DNA of 64,000 nt, from the NCBI GenBank assembly GCA_032250805.1, contig JAVVEM010000001.1, positions 120,559-184,558 on the forward strand. Direction: 5' to 3'. The notes below the pieces were generated by a model. The model saw only the letters and a program-made list of their open reading frames with translations, was not told the DNA's origin and searched no databases. This document shows positions 18,114 to 26,898 of this stretch, piece after piece. Source of the DNA: B18-G4 sp032250805 (GTDB lineage: Bacteria > Bacteroidota > Bacteroidia > Bacteroidales > B18-G4). Position numbers and translations under genes: made by a program. Position 1 is the stretch's first letter, and every line of letters begins with the position of its first letter.

Positions 18114-18518
18114 TTAATCGGCAAGGTACTTGTCAAGGGTTTGCTCTTCCATATATTTTCTGAATTCGAGCGTAAGATCCTTAATCACATTTTTAAAGAT
18201 ACATTTATCAAAAGAGCAAATGGGCTTATCGAGCGGACATTTAGTAATTTCTATTTTTCCTTCGATGGCCTCATAAATGTCGAGAAAAGAAATATCGGCG
18301 GGTGCCATCTTTAAGGAAAAGCCACCGTTTGGGCCCCTGCTTGATGAAATGAAATTTTCCTTTACCAGTCGCTGAAATACCTTTGCAACATGATGCCGGG
18401 AACTTGAAGTAAGCTCGGCAATCTGATTTACGTTCACCAGTTTATCTGATCTTGCGACCAAAACCATTCCATGTACAGCAATTGAAGCTGCTTCACTTAA
18501 GGTCAGGATCCGTGACAT
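18114..18518 (-). CDS. Rrf2 family transcriptional regulator
   Basis: This 134-residue winged-helix repressor has the Rrf2 signature (HHVAKVFQRLVKENFISSSRGPNGGFSL) and three cysteines, C94, C101 and C106. These are placed like the Fe-S cluster ligands of NsrR and IscR, so it probably senses NO, oxygen or Fe-S status. A palindromic operator overlaps its own promoter, which predicts autoregulation, and the same operator precedes the ferredoxin-like gene. Whether it is an NsrR equivalent cannot be decided from sequence, but adjacency to nrfHA fits. Confidence 0.88.
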   Translation of the reverse strand: MSRILTLSEAASIAVHGMVLVARSDKLVNVNQIAELTSSSRHHVAKVFQRLVKENFISSSRGPNGGFSLKMAPADISFLDIYEAIEGKIEITKCPLDKPICSFDKCIFKNVIKDLTLEFRKYMEEQTLDKYLAD

Positions 18519-18530
18519 TTGACTAAATTT

Positions 18531-18552
18531 AGTAATTAATTACCCAAATGTA
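18531..18552 (-). promoter_or_regulatory. Autoregulatory promoter/operator of the Rrf2 gene
   Basis: On the minus strand TACATTTG (18552-18545) is the -7 box. The perfect 12-base palindrome GTAATTAATTAC (18543-18532) follows at once, where the transcription start should lie, so a bound dimer would block initiation. The site ends 13 bases before the ATG at 18518. Confidence 0.75.
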
Positions 18553-18733
18553 TCATTTATTCTGGTACCTGGCCAGAAATCAGCTAAAATTCTGCATAAA
18601 AGCAATTAATTTTTATTCAATTCAAATAAATCGGGTACAAAAATACCGGTAAAGTATATTATTATGCTGATTGCTTTAAACATGTTCAGGTTTAATTCGC
18701 CTCACTGAGCGTGTAACATTGATCCAAAAACAT

Positions 18734-18741
18734 TATCTTTG
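18734..18741 (+). promoter_or_regulatory. -7 promoter box of the glycosyltransferase gene
   Basis: TATCTTTG matches TAnnTTTG and lies 33 bases before the ATG at 18775. This also supports that ATG over the upstream in-frame codon at 18739, which would fall at or before the transcription start. Confidence 0.55.
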
Positions 18742-18774
18742 AACCTCAGAAACGAAAGCAGCAACACAGCAGGA

Positions 18775-20745
18775 ATGAAACTCTCCATAATCATTGTCAA
18801 CTACAATGTGAAGCATTTTCTCGACCAATGCCTGACCTCGGTGAAAAGAGCAATCACGAAAATTGATGCTGATGTTTGGGTAGTCGATAATAATTCGGTC
18901 GATGGATCAGTCCGCATGGTCAGGGATAAATTTCCCGAAGTTAAGCTGATCGCCAATAAAGACAATGCCGGTTTTTCGCGTGCAAACAACCAGGCGATCA
19001 AAGCTTCTGAAGGTGAATATGTTCTTTTGCTCAATCCCGATACAGTTGTTGAAGATGATACTTTTTTGAAGATCATCGCATTTATGGATGCGCATCCCGG
19101 GGCGGGCGGACTTGGGGTAAAAATGATTGACGGCAAGGGCAATTTCCTTCCGGAATCAAAACGTGGCCTGCCCACACCTGATGTGGCCTTCTACAAAATT
19201 TTCGGCCTGTCGAAGTTCTTTCCCCGTTCAAAGCGTTTTGGAAAGTACCATCTGGGCTATCTCGATAAAGACAGCATTCACGAAGTGGATATTCTCTCCG
19301 GCGCATTTATGTTTATGCGAAGAGAAACCCTCAACAAAACAGGCTTGCTTGATGAAGATTTCTTTATGTATGGTGAAGACATCGATTTGTCGTACCGCAT
19401 CATCAAAGCAGGATACAAAAATTATTATTTCCCCGAAACGCGTATCATTCATTACAAGGGCGAAAGCACAAAAAAAAGCAGCGTTAATTATGTATTTGTG
19501 TTTTACAATGCCATGGTGATCTTTGCGCGCAAGCATTTTTCGCAGAAAAACGCACGCATGTTTTCCTTTCTCATCAATATGGCGATATGGTTAAGGGCAT
19601 CTGTTGCAATTTTAAGCCGCTTTTTCAAAAAGGCACTGCTTCCGATGCTCGACATTATCATGATCTTCGCAGGTATATTTTTTATCAAGGAATACTGGGA
19701 AGCAAAGGTAATTTTTCCGGAGGGAGGGAACTATCCGCTCGAATACATCACAATAGCTATTCCTGCATATATTTTAATATGGCTATTCTCTGTATTTCTC
19801 AGCGGGGGATATGACAAGCCCATCCGCCTGATCAGGATTTTCCAGGGCATCGTTGTGGGAACACTGTTTATTCTGGTAGTTTATGCTTTGCTCAGCGAAT
19901 CATACCGCTTTTCGAGAGCCATCATCATTCTGGGAGCGGTTTGGGCTTTGATAGCCATGACGGCCACACGGCTGATGTTATCGCTCACCGGAATAAAAGC
20001 ATACAGGCTTGGCGAAGAAACAAAAAACAGGCGCTTTATTATTGCCGGGCAGAGAGAGGAAGCTGAGCGCGTGGCCGAATTATTGCACAAAACCTGGCTT
20101 GCACCGGCCTTTGTCGGCCTTGTTAGCATTAAAAACAACAGCGATAAAGACGACTCCTTTATCGGAACCATCGATCAGCTTCATGAGATCATACCAGTTT
20201 ATAAGATCTCTGAAGTGATTTTCTGCTCGAAAAACCTCCCCCACCAGGTGATCATCGACAAGATGTCGGAATTGCAGGATCTTCGCTGTGACTTCAAGAT
20301 CGCACCCGAAGACAGCCTTTCAATCATCGGCAGCAATTCGATCAACACCTCCGGTGACCTGTACACCATCGACATCAATTCCATCAGCTCGCCCCGGAAT
20401 AAAAGAAACAAACGCTTCCTCGACATCATTGCATCACTAAGCTTACTCATTCTTCTTCCGGTAAACATGTTCATTGTAAAAAACCCTGTGGGTCTTATCC
20501 GGAATATTTTCAGTGTTCTCTTTGCCAGGCGTTCATGGGTTGGATATAACACCAGCGATCCGGCGGAACTCGACAAACTCCCAAACATCAAAAAAGGTAT
20601 ACTGAATCCTGAAGATGCATTCACGAGGAAGCGTCTGAACAAGGATATCACAGGAAAACTGGATCTGATATATGCCAGGGATTATGATTTTACGACGGAT
20701 ATAAACATTATTTTGCGTGCTTATCGCAGGCTCGGACGAAAATAA
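18775..20745 (+). CDS. Family 2 glycosyltransferase fused to a degenerate sugar-phosphotransferase-like region
   Basis: The 656-residue protein has an N-terminal GT2 domain (about 1-260) of the rhamnosyltransferase type: MKLSIIIVNYN, VVDNNSVDGS, LLNPDTVVEDD and DEDFFMYGEDIDLSYRI. Four or five membrane helices follow (about 270-420), then a Rossmann-like region (FIIAGQREEAERVAELL) and a C-terminal part. The C-terminal part keeps the frame of polyprenyl-phosphate sugar transferases (KRFLDIIASLSLLILLP, SWVGYN, final DINIILRAYRR) but lacks their catalytic core. It probably acts in surface polysaccharide synthesis at the inner membrane. I start it at 18775 (MKLSIIIVNYN). Confidence 0.85.
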   Translation: MKLSIIIVNYNVKHFLDQCLTSVKRAITKIDADVWVVDNNSVDGSVRMVRDKFPEVKLIANKDNAGFSRANNQAIKASEGEYVLLLNPDTVVEDDTFLKIIAFMDAHPGAGGLGVKMIDGKGNFLPESKRGLPTPDVAFYKIFGLSKFFPRSKRFGKYHLGYLDKDSIHEVDILSGAFMFMRRETLNKTGLLDEDFFMYGEDIDLSYRIIKAGYKNYYFPETRIIHYKGESTKKSSVNYVFVFYNAMVIFARKHFSQKNARMFSFLINMAIWLRASVAILSRFFKKALLPMLDIIMIFAGIFFIKEYWEAKVIFPEGGNYPLEYITIAIPAYILIWLFSVFLSGGYDKPIRLIRIFQGIVVGTLFILVVYALLSESYRFSRAIIILGAVWALIAMTATRLMLSLTGIKAYRLGEETKNRRFIIAGQREEAERVAELLHKTWLAPAFVGLVSIKNNSDKDDSFIGTIDQLHEIIPVYKISEVIFCSKNLPHQVIIDKMSELQDLRCDFKIAPEDSLSIIGSNSINTSGDLYTIDINSISSPRNKRNKRFLDIIASLSLLILLPVNMFIVKNPVGLIRNIFSVLFARRSWVGYNTSDPAELDKLPNIKKGILNPEDAFTRKRLNKDITGKLDLIYARDYDFTTDINIILRAYRRLGRK

Positions 20746-20872
20746 TACAGGATTGGAGTGTTTTGATGAAGAATTTATTATCGCTATGTTCTAAAAATTA
20801 GAGTTTCACCAATAAACAATTGAACTTTACAACTGTTTAGATTGTATATATAATGAATTAAAGAATATTAGC

Positions 20873-22231
20873 ATGGCAAACTTTAAGATCGTAATGCCCA
20901 AACTGGGTGAGAGCATTATCGAAGCAACCATCACCAAATGGCTCAAAAGTCCGGGTGACACCATTGAAGAAGACGATCCTATCGTAGAGATCGCTACCGA
21001 CAAAGTAGATTCAGAGATCCCTTCTCCCGTTGAAGGAACGCTTAAAGAGCTCCTTTTTGAGGAAGGCGATGTTGTGGAAGTAGGCAAAGTCATCGCTATT
21101 ATTGAAACTGAGGGTGAAGAGTCAGGTGAAGAAGAAGACACCGGTAGCGGTGAAGAAGAAGACGCCGGCTCAGCTAAAGAAAAAAGCACAGACGCGGATG
21201 AAGCACAAGCTCCTGAACCAGAAACAGACAGCAGTCAGGAAGCTGCAAAAAAAGATGCTCCCACAGCAGAAAAGAAAGCAGATACTGCTGAAGCAACACG
21301 CTTTTATTCACCCCTGGTAAAAAATATTGCGAAAACCGAAAATGTGAGCATGTCGGAACTGGAAAGTATTGAAGGATCGGGTAAAGATGGTCGTGTTACA
21401 AAAAAGGATATCCTTGATTATCTTAAAAACAAGCCAGCTACACCCGACGACAAGCCTTCAGCCACGCCTGCTGCCAGGACTCCGCCGGATACTCCAAAGG
21501 CACCGCCTGTTGTAAGTGAGGCGGGTGACGAGATTGTGGAGATGGACCGCATGCGTAAGCTTATCGCTGACCATATGGTCATGTCGAAACAGGTCTCTCC
21601 GCATGTAACTTCATTCATCGAAGTAGATATGACCAATGTGGTAAACTGGCGCAATAAGGTTAAAGATATGGTGATGAAGCGCGAAGCGGAAAAGCTCACT
21701 TTCACCCCGATCATTATTGAAGCAGTTGCCCAGGCCATTAAAGAATATCCGCGCATTAATGCTTCTGTTGACGGAACAAAAATGATCATCAGAAAAAAGA
21801 TCAATATCGGCATGGCCGCAGCTTTACCTGATGGCAACCTTATCGTTCCGGTGATCAAAAATGCCGATCAGAAAAATCTTCTTGGCCTTGCCAAAGATGT
21901 AAACGACCTTGCCAACCGTGCCAGGAACAACAACCTGCTTCCTGATGAAATACAGGGAGGCACTTTCACAACAACAAATTTCGGCTCATTTGCCAGTATT
22001 ACAGGCACACCCATTATCAATCAGCCTCAGGTCGCCATCCTGGGCATCGGCGCTATCCGCAAAAAGCCCGTAGTGATCGAAACACCCCAGGGCGACATGA
22101 TCGGAATCAGGCATATGATGATACTGTCGCTTGCTTACGATCACCGTATTGTTGATGGTGCATTGGGTGGAATGTACCTGAAACGACTGGCCGAACTGCT
22201 CGAAAACTTCGATATCAGCAGGAATATCTGA
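20873..22231 (+). CDS. Dihydrolipoamide acyltransferase, E2 of a 2-oxo acid dehydrogenase complex
   Basis: This E2 subunit transfers an acyl group from lipoate to CoA. The 452-residue protein has one N-terminal lipoyl domain with the lipoylated lysine in EIATDKVDSEIPSP (about residue 43). A highly charged Glu/Ala/Lys linker (about 82-135) follows, then a peripheral-subunit-binding domain (about 140-185) and a catalytic domain ending in the active-site motif AYDHRIVDG. No E1 or E3 gene is beside it. The single lipoyl domain and overall form fit a branched-chain 2-oxo acid or 2-oxoglutarate complex, but the substrate is not certain. Confidence 0.92.
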   Translation: MANFKIVMPKLGESIIEATITKWLKSPGDTIEEDDPIVEIATDKVDSEIPSPVEGTLKELLFEEGDVVEVGKVIAIIETEGEESGEEEDTGSGEEEDAGSAKEKSTDADEAQAPEPETDSSQEAAKKDAPTAEKKADTAEATRFYSPLVKNIAKTENVSMSELESIEGSGKDGRVTKKDILDYLKNKPATPDDKPSATPAARTPPDTPKAPPVVSEAGDEIVEMDRMRKLIADHMVMSKQVSPHVTSFIEVDMTNVVNWRNKVKDMVMKREAEKLTFTPIIIEAVAQAIKEYPRINASVDGTKMIIRKKINIGMAAALPDGNLIVPVIKNADQKNLLGLAKDVNDLANRARNNNLLPDEIQGGTFTTTNFGSFASITGTPIINQPQVAILGIGAIRKKPVVIETPQGDMIGIRHMMILSLAYDHRIVDGALGGMYLKRLAELLENFDISRNI

Positions 22232-22297
22232 TAAATTAGCACTTGCGTCAGGAAATTCCTTTAACTTAGCGGTATTCGAACCCTCTTATAACTTTTT

Positions 22298-23113
22298 ATG
22301 AAATTAAATCTAAGCAGGCCACTGGCCATTTTCGACCTCGAAACAACCGGTATCAGGGTATCATCCGACCGGATTGTTGAACTTTGTGTGATCAGAGTTG
22401 AACCTGATAACTCATCGCAGGTAAAAACATACCGCATCAATCCGGGCATTCCGATCCCTTTAGAATCAACACTTATTCATGGCATTTCTGATGAAGACGT
22501 AAAGGACGCCCCCGGCTTTAAAGAACTTGCTCCTGAGCTTCTTGAGCTGTTTACCGACTGTGATCTCTCGGGCTACAATTCAAACAAGTTTGATATTCCG
22601 CTGCTTGTTGAAGAATTTCTCAGGGCCGATATTGATTTCGATCTCAGGGATCGCTATTTTATCGATGTACAAAACATCTTCCATAAGATGGAGCCACGCA
22701 CTCTGCGCGCGGCATATAAATTTTACTGCAATAAAGACCTGGTCGATGCCCATTCGGCCGAAGCCGATACAATGGCCACCTTTGAGATACTGCAGGCACA
22801 AATCGAACATTATAAGGATGCCGAATTTGAAGACGAAGACGGCAATATCAGCACTCCTATAAAAAATGATATGCGTGCCCTGCACGAATTTTCCTATAAC
22901 ACACGCTTTGTCGACCTTATCGGGCATATCGTTTTCAACAGCCAGCAGGAAGAAGTGTTTAACTTTGGCAAACACAAGGGAAGAAAAGTTGAAGATGTAT
23001 TTAAAAAAGAACCACAGTATTTCGACTGGATGATGAAAGCGGAGTTTCCGCTCTCAACAAAAAAAGTGGTACAATCAATCAAACACCGCTTTATCGATCA
23101 CAAATCAAAATAG
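22298..23113 (+). CDS. DEDDh 3'-5' exonuclease (DnaQ/PolC epsilon-like)
   Basis: The protein (271 aa) starts with the exonuclease I motif of the DnaQ superfamily (AIFDLETTG). It continues with NKFDIPLLVEE (Exo II) and DAHSAEADTMATFEI (Exo IIIe), so the DEDDh catalytic set is complete. A C-terminal extension (FNFGKHKGRKVEDV...YFDWMM) resembles the small domain often found in Bacteroidota relatives. It is a single-gene proofreading or repair nuclease rather than the polymerase III epsilon subunit with certainty. It is followed 13 bases later by the YCII-like gene. Confidence 0.9.
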   Translation: MKLNLSRPLAIFDLETTGIRVSSDRIVELCVIRVEPDNSSQVKTYRINPGIPIPLESTLIHGISDEDVKDAPGFKELAPELLELFTDCDLSGYNSNKFDIPLLVEEFLRADIDFDLRDRYFIDVQNIFHKMEPRTLRAAYKFYCNKDLVDAHSAEADTMATFEILQAQIEHYKDAEFEDEDGNISTPIKNDMRALHEFSYNTRFVDLIGHIVFNSQQEEVFNFGKHKGRKVEDVFKKEPQYFDWMMKAEFPLSTKKVVQSIKHRFIDHKSK

Positions 23114-23125
23114 TAAATTCCACCC

Positions 23126-23818
23126 ATGATCCAATTTAAAAACATCAAAACGGCTTTGCTTTCTATTGCTCTGCTTACCATCATTTTCACAGGCAGTTTA
23201 CAGGCACAGGAAAGGCTTTACCTGGTTCATCTGAACAGCAATCCCGACCGTCAGCAATTACCCGACGAAAAAGTATCGGCACTTCAGGAGGGGCATCTCG
23301 AAAACATCCGGCAACTCTACGATGCCGGGCATCTGCTCCTTGCCGGACCATTCGATGACGGAGGCGGTATATTTGTCCTGAAAGCCGAAAATACAGAAGC
23401 AGTAAACGATCTTCTGTCGACCGACCCGGCCATCAAAGCCAACAGGTTGAATATTGAGGTCATGCCCATGATCATCGACAAAGGAATGATCTGCCAACAG
23501 GACAAGCCCTATGAAATGACAGCCCTGCATTTTATCCGTTTCACCCATACCGGAAGGCAGCCGTCAGAAGATATGCACAAGCGTATTAGCAAAACAGAAG
23601 CATACAGGGATAAAAATGCGCTTATCTTTGCATGCAGCCTGTCGAACGAATCAGGCCCTGCTGCCTTTGTTGAGATACTTGGCACTGAACATGATGCGGA
23701 TAAGTATGCTGCCGGGCATCCGATGGTTTCTTCGGGAGCATTTGAATATACCGTAAGGCCCTGGTGGGGCAACAATAAATCATTCTGTAACGACAAAAGC
23801 AAAAAACTTAATTATTAG
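23126..23818 (+). CDS. Exported protein with YCII-like domain
   Basis: The 230-residue protein has a clear signal peptide (residues 1-27, ending SLQAQ). The segment RLYLVHLNSNPDR...GHLENIRQLYDAGHLLLAGPFDDGGGIFVLKA is a YCII-related ferredoxin-like fold. A second, weaker copy of the fold may cover residues 125-215 (ALHFIRFTHTGR...GTEHDADKYAAGHP). YCII domains elsewhere are cytoplasmic and of diverse function, so an exported version is unusual. The function is unknown. Confidence 0.72.
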   Translation: MIQFKNIKTALLSIALLTIIFTGSLQAQERLYLVHLNSNPDRQQLPDEKVSALQEGHLENIRQLYDAGHLLLAGPFDDGGGIFVLKAENTEAVNDLLSTDPAIKANRLNIEVMPMIIDKGMICQQDKPYEMTALHFIRFTHTGRQPSEDMHKRISKTEAYRDKNALIFACSLSNESGPAAFVEILGTEHDADKYAAGHPMVSSGAFEYTVRPWWGNNKSFCNDKSKKLNY

Positions 23819-23824
23819 GTTAAA

Positions 23825-24439
23825 ATGAAAATCCTTTGCATCGGCAGGAATTATATCGATCATGCCAAAGAACTGAAGAACCCTGTCCCGAAACAACCTG
23901 TTTTCTTTCTCAAACCCGATACTGCCCTTTTACGGCGAAACAGGCCTTTTTATTACCCCGGCTTTTCGGAGGATATCCATTACGAATGTGAGCTTGTGGT
24001 AAAGATCAACAAGCTGGGGAAGAATATTCAGAAAAAGTTTGCCCACACCTATTACGATGAGATCGGGCTTGGTATCGATTTTACGGCGCGCGACCTTCAA
24101 AGCTATTCAAAAGCGAAAGGGCTGCCATGGGAAATCGCAAAAGCTTTTGACAGCTCGGCCCTCATCAGCATGGATTTTATTTCAAAAAAAGAATTTAAAG
24201 ACATCCACAGCATTGGTTTTCATCTCGACAAAAACGGCGAAACCATGCAGCGGGGCAATTCAGTGGATATGATCTTCAATATTGATGAACTGATCGTGTA
24301 TCTGTCGAAATTCTTCACCCTTAAAACCGGCGATTTGATCTACACCGGCACCCCTGCCGGAGTGGGTCCTGTTCAGATCGGTGATAAGCTGGAAGGATAT
24401 ATCGGTGACAGGCTGATGTTTACGTGCAGAATAAAATGA
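23825..24439 (+). CDS. Fumarylacetoacetate hydrolase family protein
   Basis: The protein (204 aa) is a compact FAH-fold hydrolase or isomerase. It has the metal-binding residues in HYECELVVKI, the active-site block GIDFTARDLQ and the C-terminal GDLIYTGTPAGVGPV. Such proteins include acylpyruvases, oxaloacetate decarboxylases and 2-hydroxyhepta-2,4-diene-1,7-dioate isomerases; the short form here resembles FAHD1-like acylpyruvate hydrolases. It starts six bases after the YCII gene stop, so the two are co-transcribed. Confidence 0.88.
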   Translation: MKILCIGRNYIDHAKELKNPVPKQPVFFLKPDTALLRRNRPFYYPGFSEDIHYECELVVKINKLGKNIQKKFAHTYYDEIGLGIDFTARDLQSYSKAKGLPWEIAKAFDSSALISMDFISKKEFKDIHSIGFHLDKNGETMQRGNSVDMIFNIDELIVYLSKFFTLKTGDLIYTGTPAGVGPVQIGDKLEGYIGDRLMFTCRIK

Positions 24440-24474
24440 AAAATGAAAAATGCCCAGGGCTCAACCCATTAGAA

Positions 24475-24777
24475 CTAACTAAATACCAGAGCCTTAATCA
24501 CCTCCCCACCTGCTTCCTTATTCAGTTCCAGAATGATCTTCGATTTAGAATAGCCAAGTTCATTTTTTAAAGCCGGAGAATCCAGCTTTACGAAAAGCGT
24601 TCTTCCTTTGATATACAGATCGCGTGTGTGGCGGGTGATCATTTCACCGGCAACCTTCGGCCAGGCTTCGATAATGCGCGCCTGGCTGAGCTTCCCCTCA
24701 AGATGATAATGCCGGAGCAGTTCTTTGATCACCTCTCCAATTGATTGGTTGTTTGAATCTCTTGGTGTCATGATCAA
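24475..24777 (-). CDS. DUF721 / DciA-like protein
   Basis: The 100-residue protein is of the DUF721 family. Members are related to DciA, which loads the replicative helicase in bacteria without DnaC, and the family motif runs from the KLSQARIIEAWPKVAG segment through LKNELGYSK. It begins inside the end of recF (ATGA overlap at 24774-24777). The recF-DUF721 pairing is widespread. Helicase loading is inferred from family membership, not shown here. Confidence 0.85.
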   Translation of the reverse strand: MIMTPRDSNNQSIGEVIKELLRHYHLEGKLSQARIIEAWPKVAGEMITRHTRDLYIKGRTLFVKLDSPALKNELGYSKSKIILELNKEAGGEVIKALVFS

Positions 24778-25886
24778 ATGTCCTCCTCCGAAAGTTTTCC
24801 ACCGCTTACATTAAATATCCGGTGGTCGATGTTTACCATTTTAAAGATCCGCTCAATACGCTGACGTTGAGTATCGGTTATAAAAACCTGCCCGAAGTTG
24901 TTCTCGCTCACCAGTTTAATAAGCTGCTTTACACGGTGATCATCGAGCTTATCAAAAATATCGTCAAACAGCAATATGGGTTTATAGCCTTTTTCCTCGC
25001 GTGTATAATCGAATTGTGCAAGCTTGAGGGCGATAACGAACGACTTTTGTTGCCCCTGCGAGCCAAATTTCTTCACGGGATAGTCAAAGATACGAAAGAT
25101 CAGATCATCCTTATGGATCCCTGTAGTGGTATATTTCAGGATGCGGTCTTTTTCAAGGCTGGCAGTGAGCAGTTCCTGGGGCGTGGCATCATGCAGTTGC
25201 GAATCATACTGAATTGATACGCTTTCTTTCCCTTCCGAAATAAAATCAAAATATTTTTGGAAGATAGGAATAAAGCGCCTCACAAAGTCTTCCCTTTTAT
25301 TGAATATCTCAGTACCCAGGCGGGAGATCTGTTCATCCCAGACATCAAGCATCGACGGATCAAAATAATTCCTTTCGTAAAACTGTTTCAAAAGCGTATT
25401 GCGCTGTTGCAGGGCCTTATTATAATTGATCAGGTCGTCGAGATACACCTTATCAAACTGCGAGATCACACTGTCGATCATCCGCCTTCTGATCTCACTA
25501 CCCTCATTGATCAGGTCACGGTCGTAAGGCGAGATCATCACCAGCGGAAAAGCACCAATATGGTCGGCAAGCCTGTCGTATTGCTTATCATTCAGCCTGA
25601 ATTGTTTCCGCTCACCGGCTTTTTGAATACAGCTTACCTTATCGCTCTGATCGCCATTGCGTATAAACTTTCCGTGAATGGCAAAAAAACGTTCACCATG
25701 TTTAATGTTCTGTATATCGACATGGTTAAAATAGCTCTTGCAAAATGAAAGATAATGGATCGCGTCAAGCAAATTGGTTTTTCCGGTGCCATTGTCGCCG
25801 GTAAAACAATTTATCTTTTCCGAAAAATCAGGTGCCACTTCGGTATAATTCTTAAAGTTGGTAATATGTAAATGCCTGAGGTACAT
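24774..25886 (-). CDS. recF: DNA replication/repair ATPase RecF
   Basis: RecF is an ABC-type ATPase that helps load RecA at single-strand gaps. The protein (370 aa from the ATG at 25886) begins with the family-typical MYLRHLHITNFKNY. It carries the Walker A loop GDNGTGKTNLLD and the signature FGSQGQQKSFVIAL, followed by LLFDDIFDKLD (Walker B and D-loop). The upstream in-frame extension to 25985 lies within ispH and does not look like RecF. Its ATG overlaps the ispH stop by one base (TGATG), and its end overlaps DUF721. Confidence 0.93.
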   Translation of the reverse strand: MYLRHLHITNFKNYTEVAPDFSEKINCFTGDNGTGKTNLLDAIHYLSFCKSYFNHVDIQNIKHGERFFAIHGKFIRNGDQSDKVSCIQKAGERKQFRLNDKQYDRLADHIGAFPLVMISPYDRDLINEGSEIRRRMIDSVISQFDKVYLDDLINYNKALQQRNTLLKQFYERNYFDPSMLDVWDEQISRLGTEIFNKREDFVRRFIPIFQKYFDFISEGKESVSIQYDSQLHDATPQELLTASLEKDRILKYTTTGIHKDDLIFRIFDYPVKKFGSQGQQKSFVIALKLAQFDYTREEKGYKPILLFDDIFDKLDDHRVKQLIKLVSENNFGQVFITDTQRQRIERIFKMVNIDHRIFNVSGGKLSEEDI

Positions 25887-26752
25887 CAGCTTATTTCCTT
25901 TATTTTCCGGGCAACTTCTTTCATTAACCATTCGGGTGTTGAGGCTGCACCGCTCACCCCAACTGTTCCGGCACCACTGAACCATCCGGCTTCAAGTTCT
26001 GCAGCATCGCTGATAAAATATGTGCGTGAATTGATCGCTTTGCTGATCCGGTAGAGTTTATTCCCGTTCGAACTTTCGCGTCCGCTCACAAATATGATCA
26101 CATCATGCCTGGCAGCAAATGCAGATAATGAAGGTATACGGTTAAGCACATGACGGCAGATGGTGTTATAACTGATAAAATCGTTGTTTCCCGCTGCCCG
26201 GAGTTTATCTTCCAAAAGGGCCGATAATTCATTGAAGCTGTTCTGGTCCATGGTTGTTTGAGAGAAAAGCCGCATTGGTTTGGCCGGATCGATCTTATCC
26301 AGATCATCAACAGCGCTCACCACAATACCACGGTCTTTTATTTGTCCCATCAAACCAATCACCTCCGGATGCATGGGTTTACCGTAGATGACCACCTGAC
26401 CTCCGGCCTCTTCCATTTCAGCAGCAGCTTCTTTAACCTTTTGCTGTAACCGCCTTACCACACCACAAGTGGCATCAAGCACTTCCACATTGTTATCGCC
26501 GGCCAGTGCATAATTCGATGGCGGTTCGCCATGAGCGCGGAACAACAACTTTTTACCGCTCAGTTTCGGAAAATCATCTTTGCCGGCAAGCACCAACCCA
26601 CAATCTTTAAGACGCTGCATCTCCAGTTCATTATGCAGGATCGAGCCATAACTTGCCAGGGTTTCTCCCTTGCGGAGTTCTTTTTCGGCTTTTTTTATGG
26701 CCCGCTTAACCCCGGGACAAAAACCAGCTGCCTTATCGATCACTACTTTCAT
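25886..26752 (-). CDS. ispH: 4-hydroxy-3-methylbut-2-enyl diphosphate reductase
   Basis: IspH is the last enzyme of the MEP pathway. It makes isopentenyl and dimethylallyl diphosphate with a 4Fe-4S cluster. The 288-residue protein has the three cluster cysteines in AAGFCPGV (C12), DATCGVV and NTICRHV, plus the substrate residues in KPMHPEVIGLMGQ and SSNGNKLY. DATCGVV differs from the more usual DATCPLV. I start it at the ATG at 26752, because a promoter box ends only six bases upstream, which rules out the longer frame from 26803. Confidence 0.92.
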   Translation of the reverse strand: MKVVIDKAAGFCPGVKRAIKKAEKELRKGETLASYGSILHNELEMQRLKDCGLVLAGKDDFPKLSGKKLLFRAHGEPPSNYALAGDNNVEVLDATCGVVRRLQQKVKEAAAEMEEAGGQVVIYGKPMHPEVIGLMGQIKDRGIVVSAVDDLDKIDPAKPMRLFSQTTMDQNSFNELSALLEDKLRAAGNNDFISYNTICRHVLNRIPSLSAFAARHDVIIFVSGRESSNGNKLYRISKAINSRTYFISDAAELEAGWFSGAGTVGVSGAASTPEWLMKEVARKIKEIS

Positions 26753-26758
26753 GAGATG

Positions 26759-26766
26759 CAAAGATA
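26759..26766 (-). promoter_or_regulatory. -7 promoter box of ispH-recF-DUF721
   Basis: On the minus strand TATCTTTG matches TAnnTTTG. It ends just six bases before the ATG at 26752, so the transcript would have almost no leader. Confidence 0.5.
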
Positions 26767-26898
26767 GTAATTTGGGATTGGAAGAAATTAAATTTAAATA
26801 CACGTTTTACAGCTTACAACCATTGCCCGCTAATCCGTAATATTTTTATATAATGCTTACCTTTACTGCCTCAAATAAAAATAATAATTAGCTGTTCC

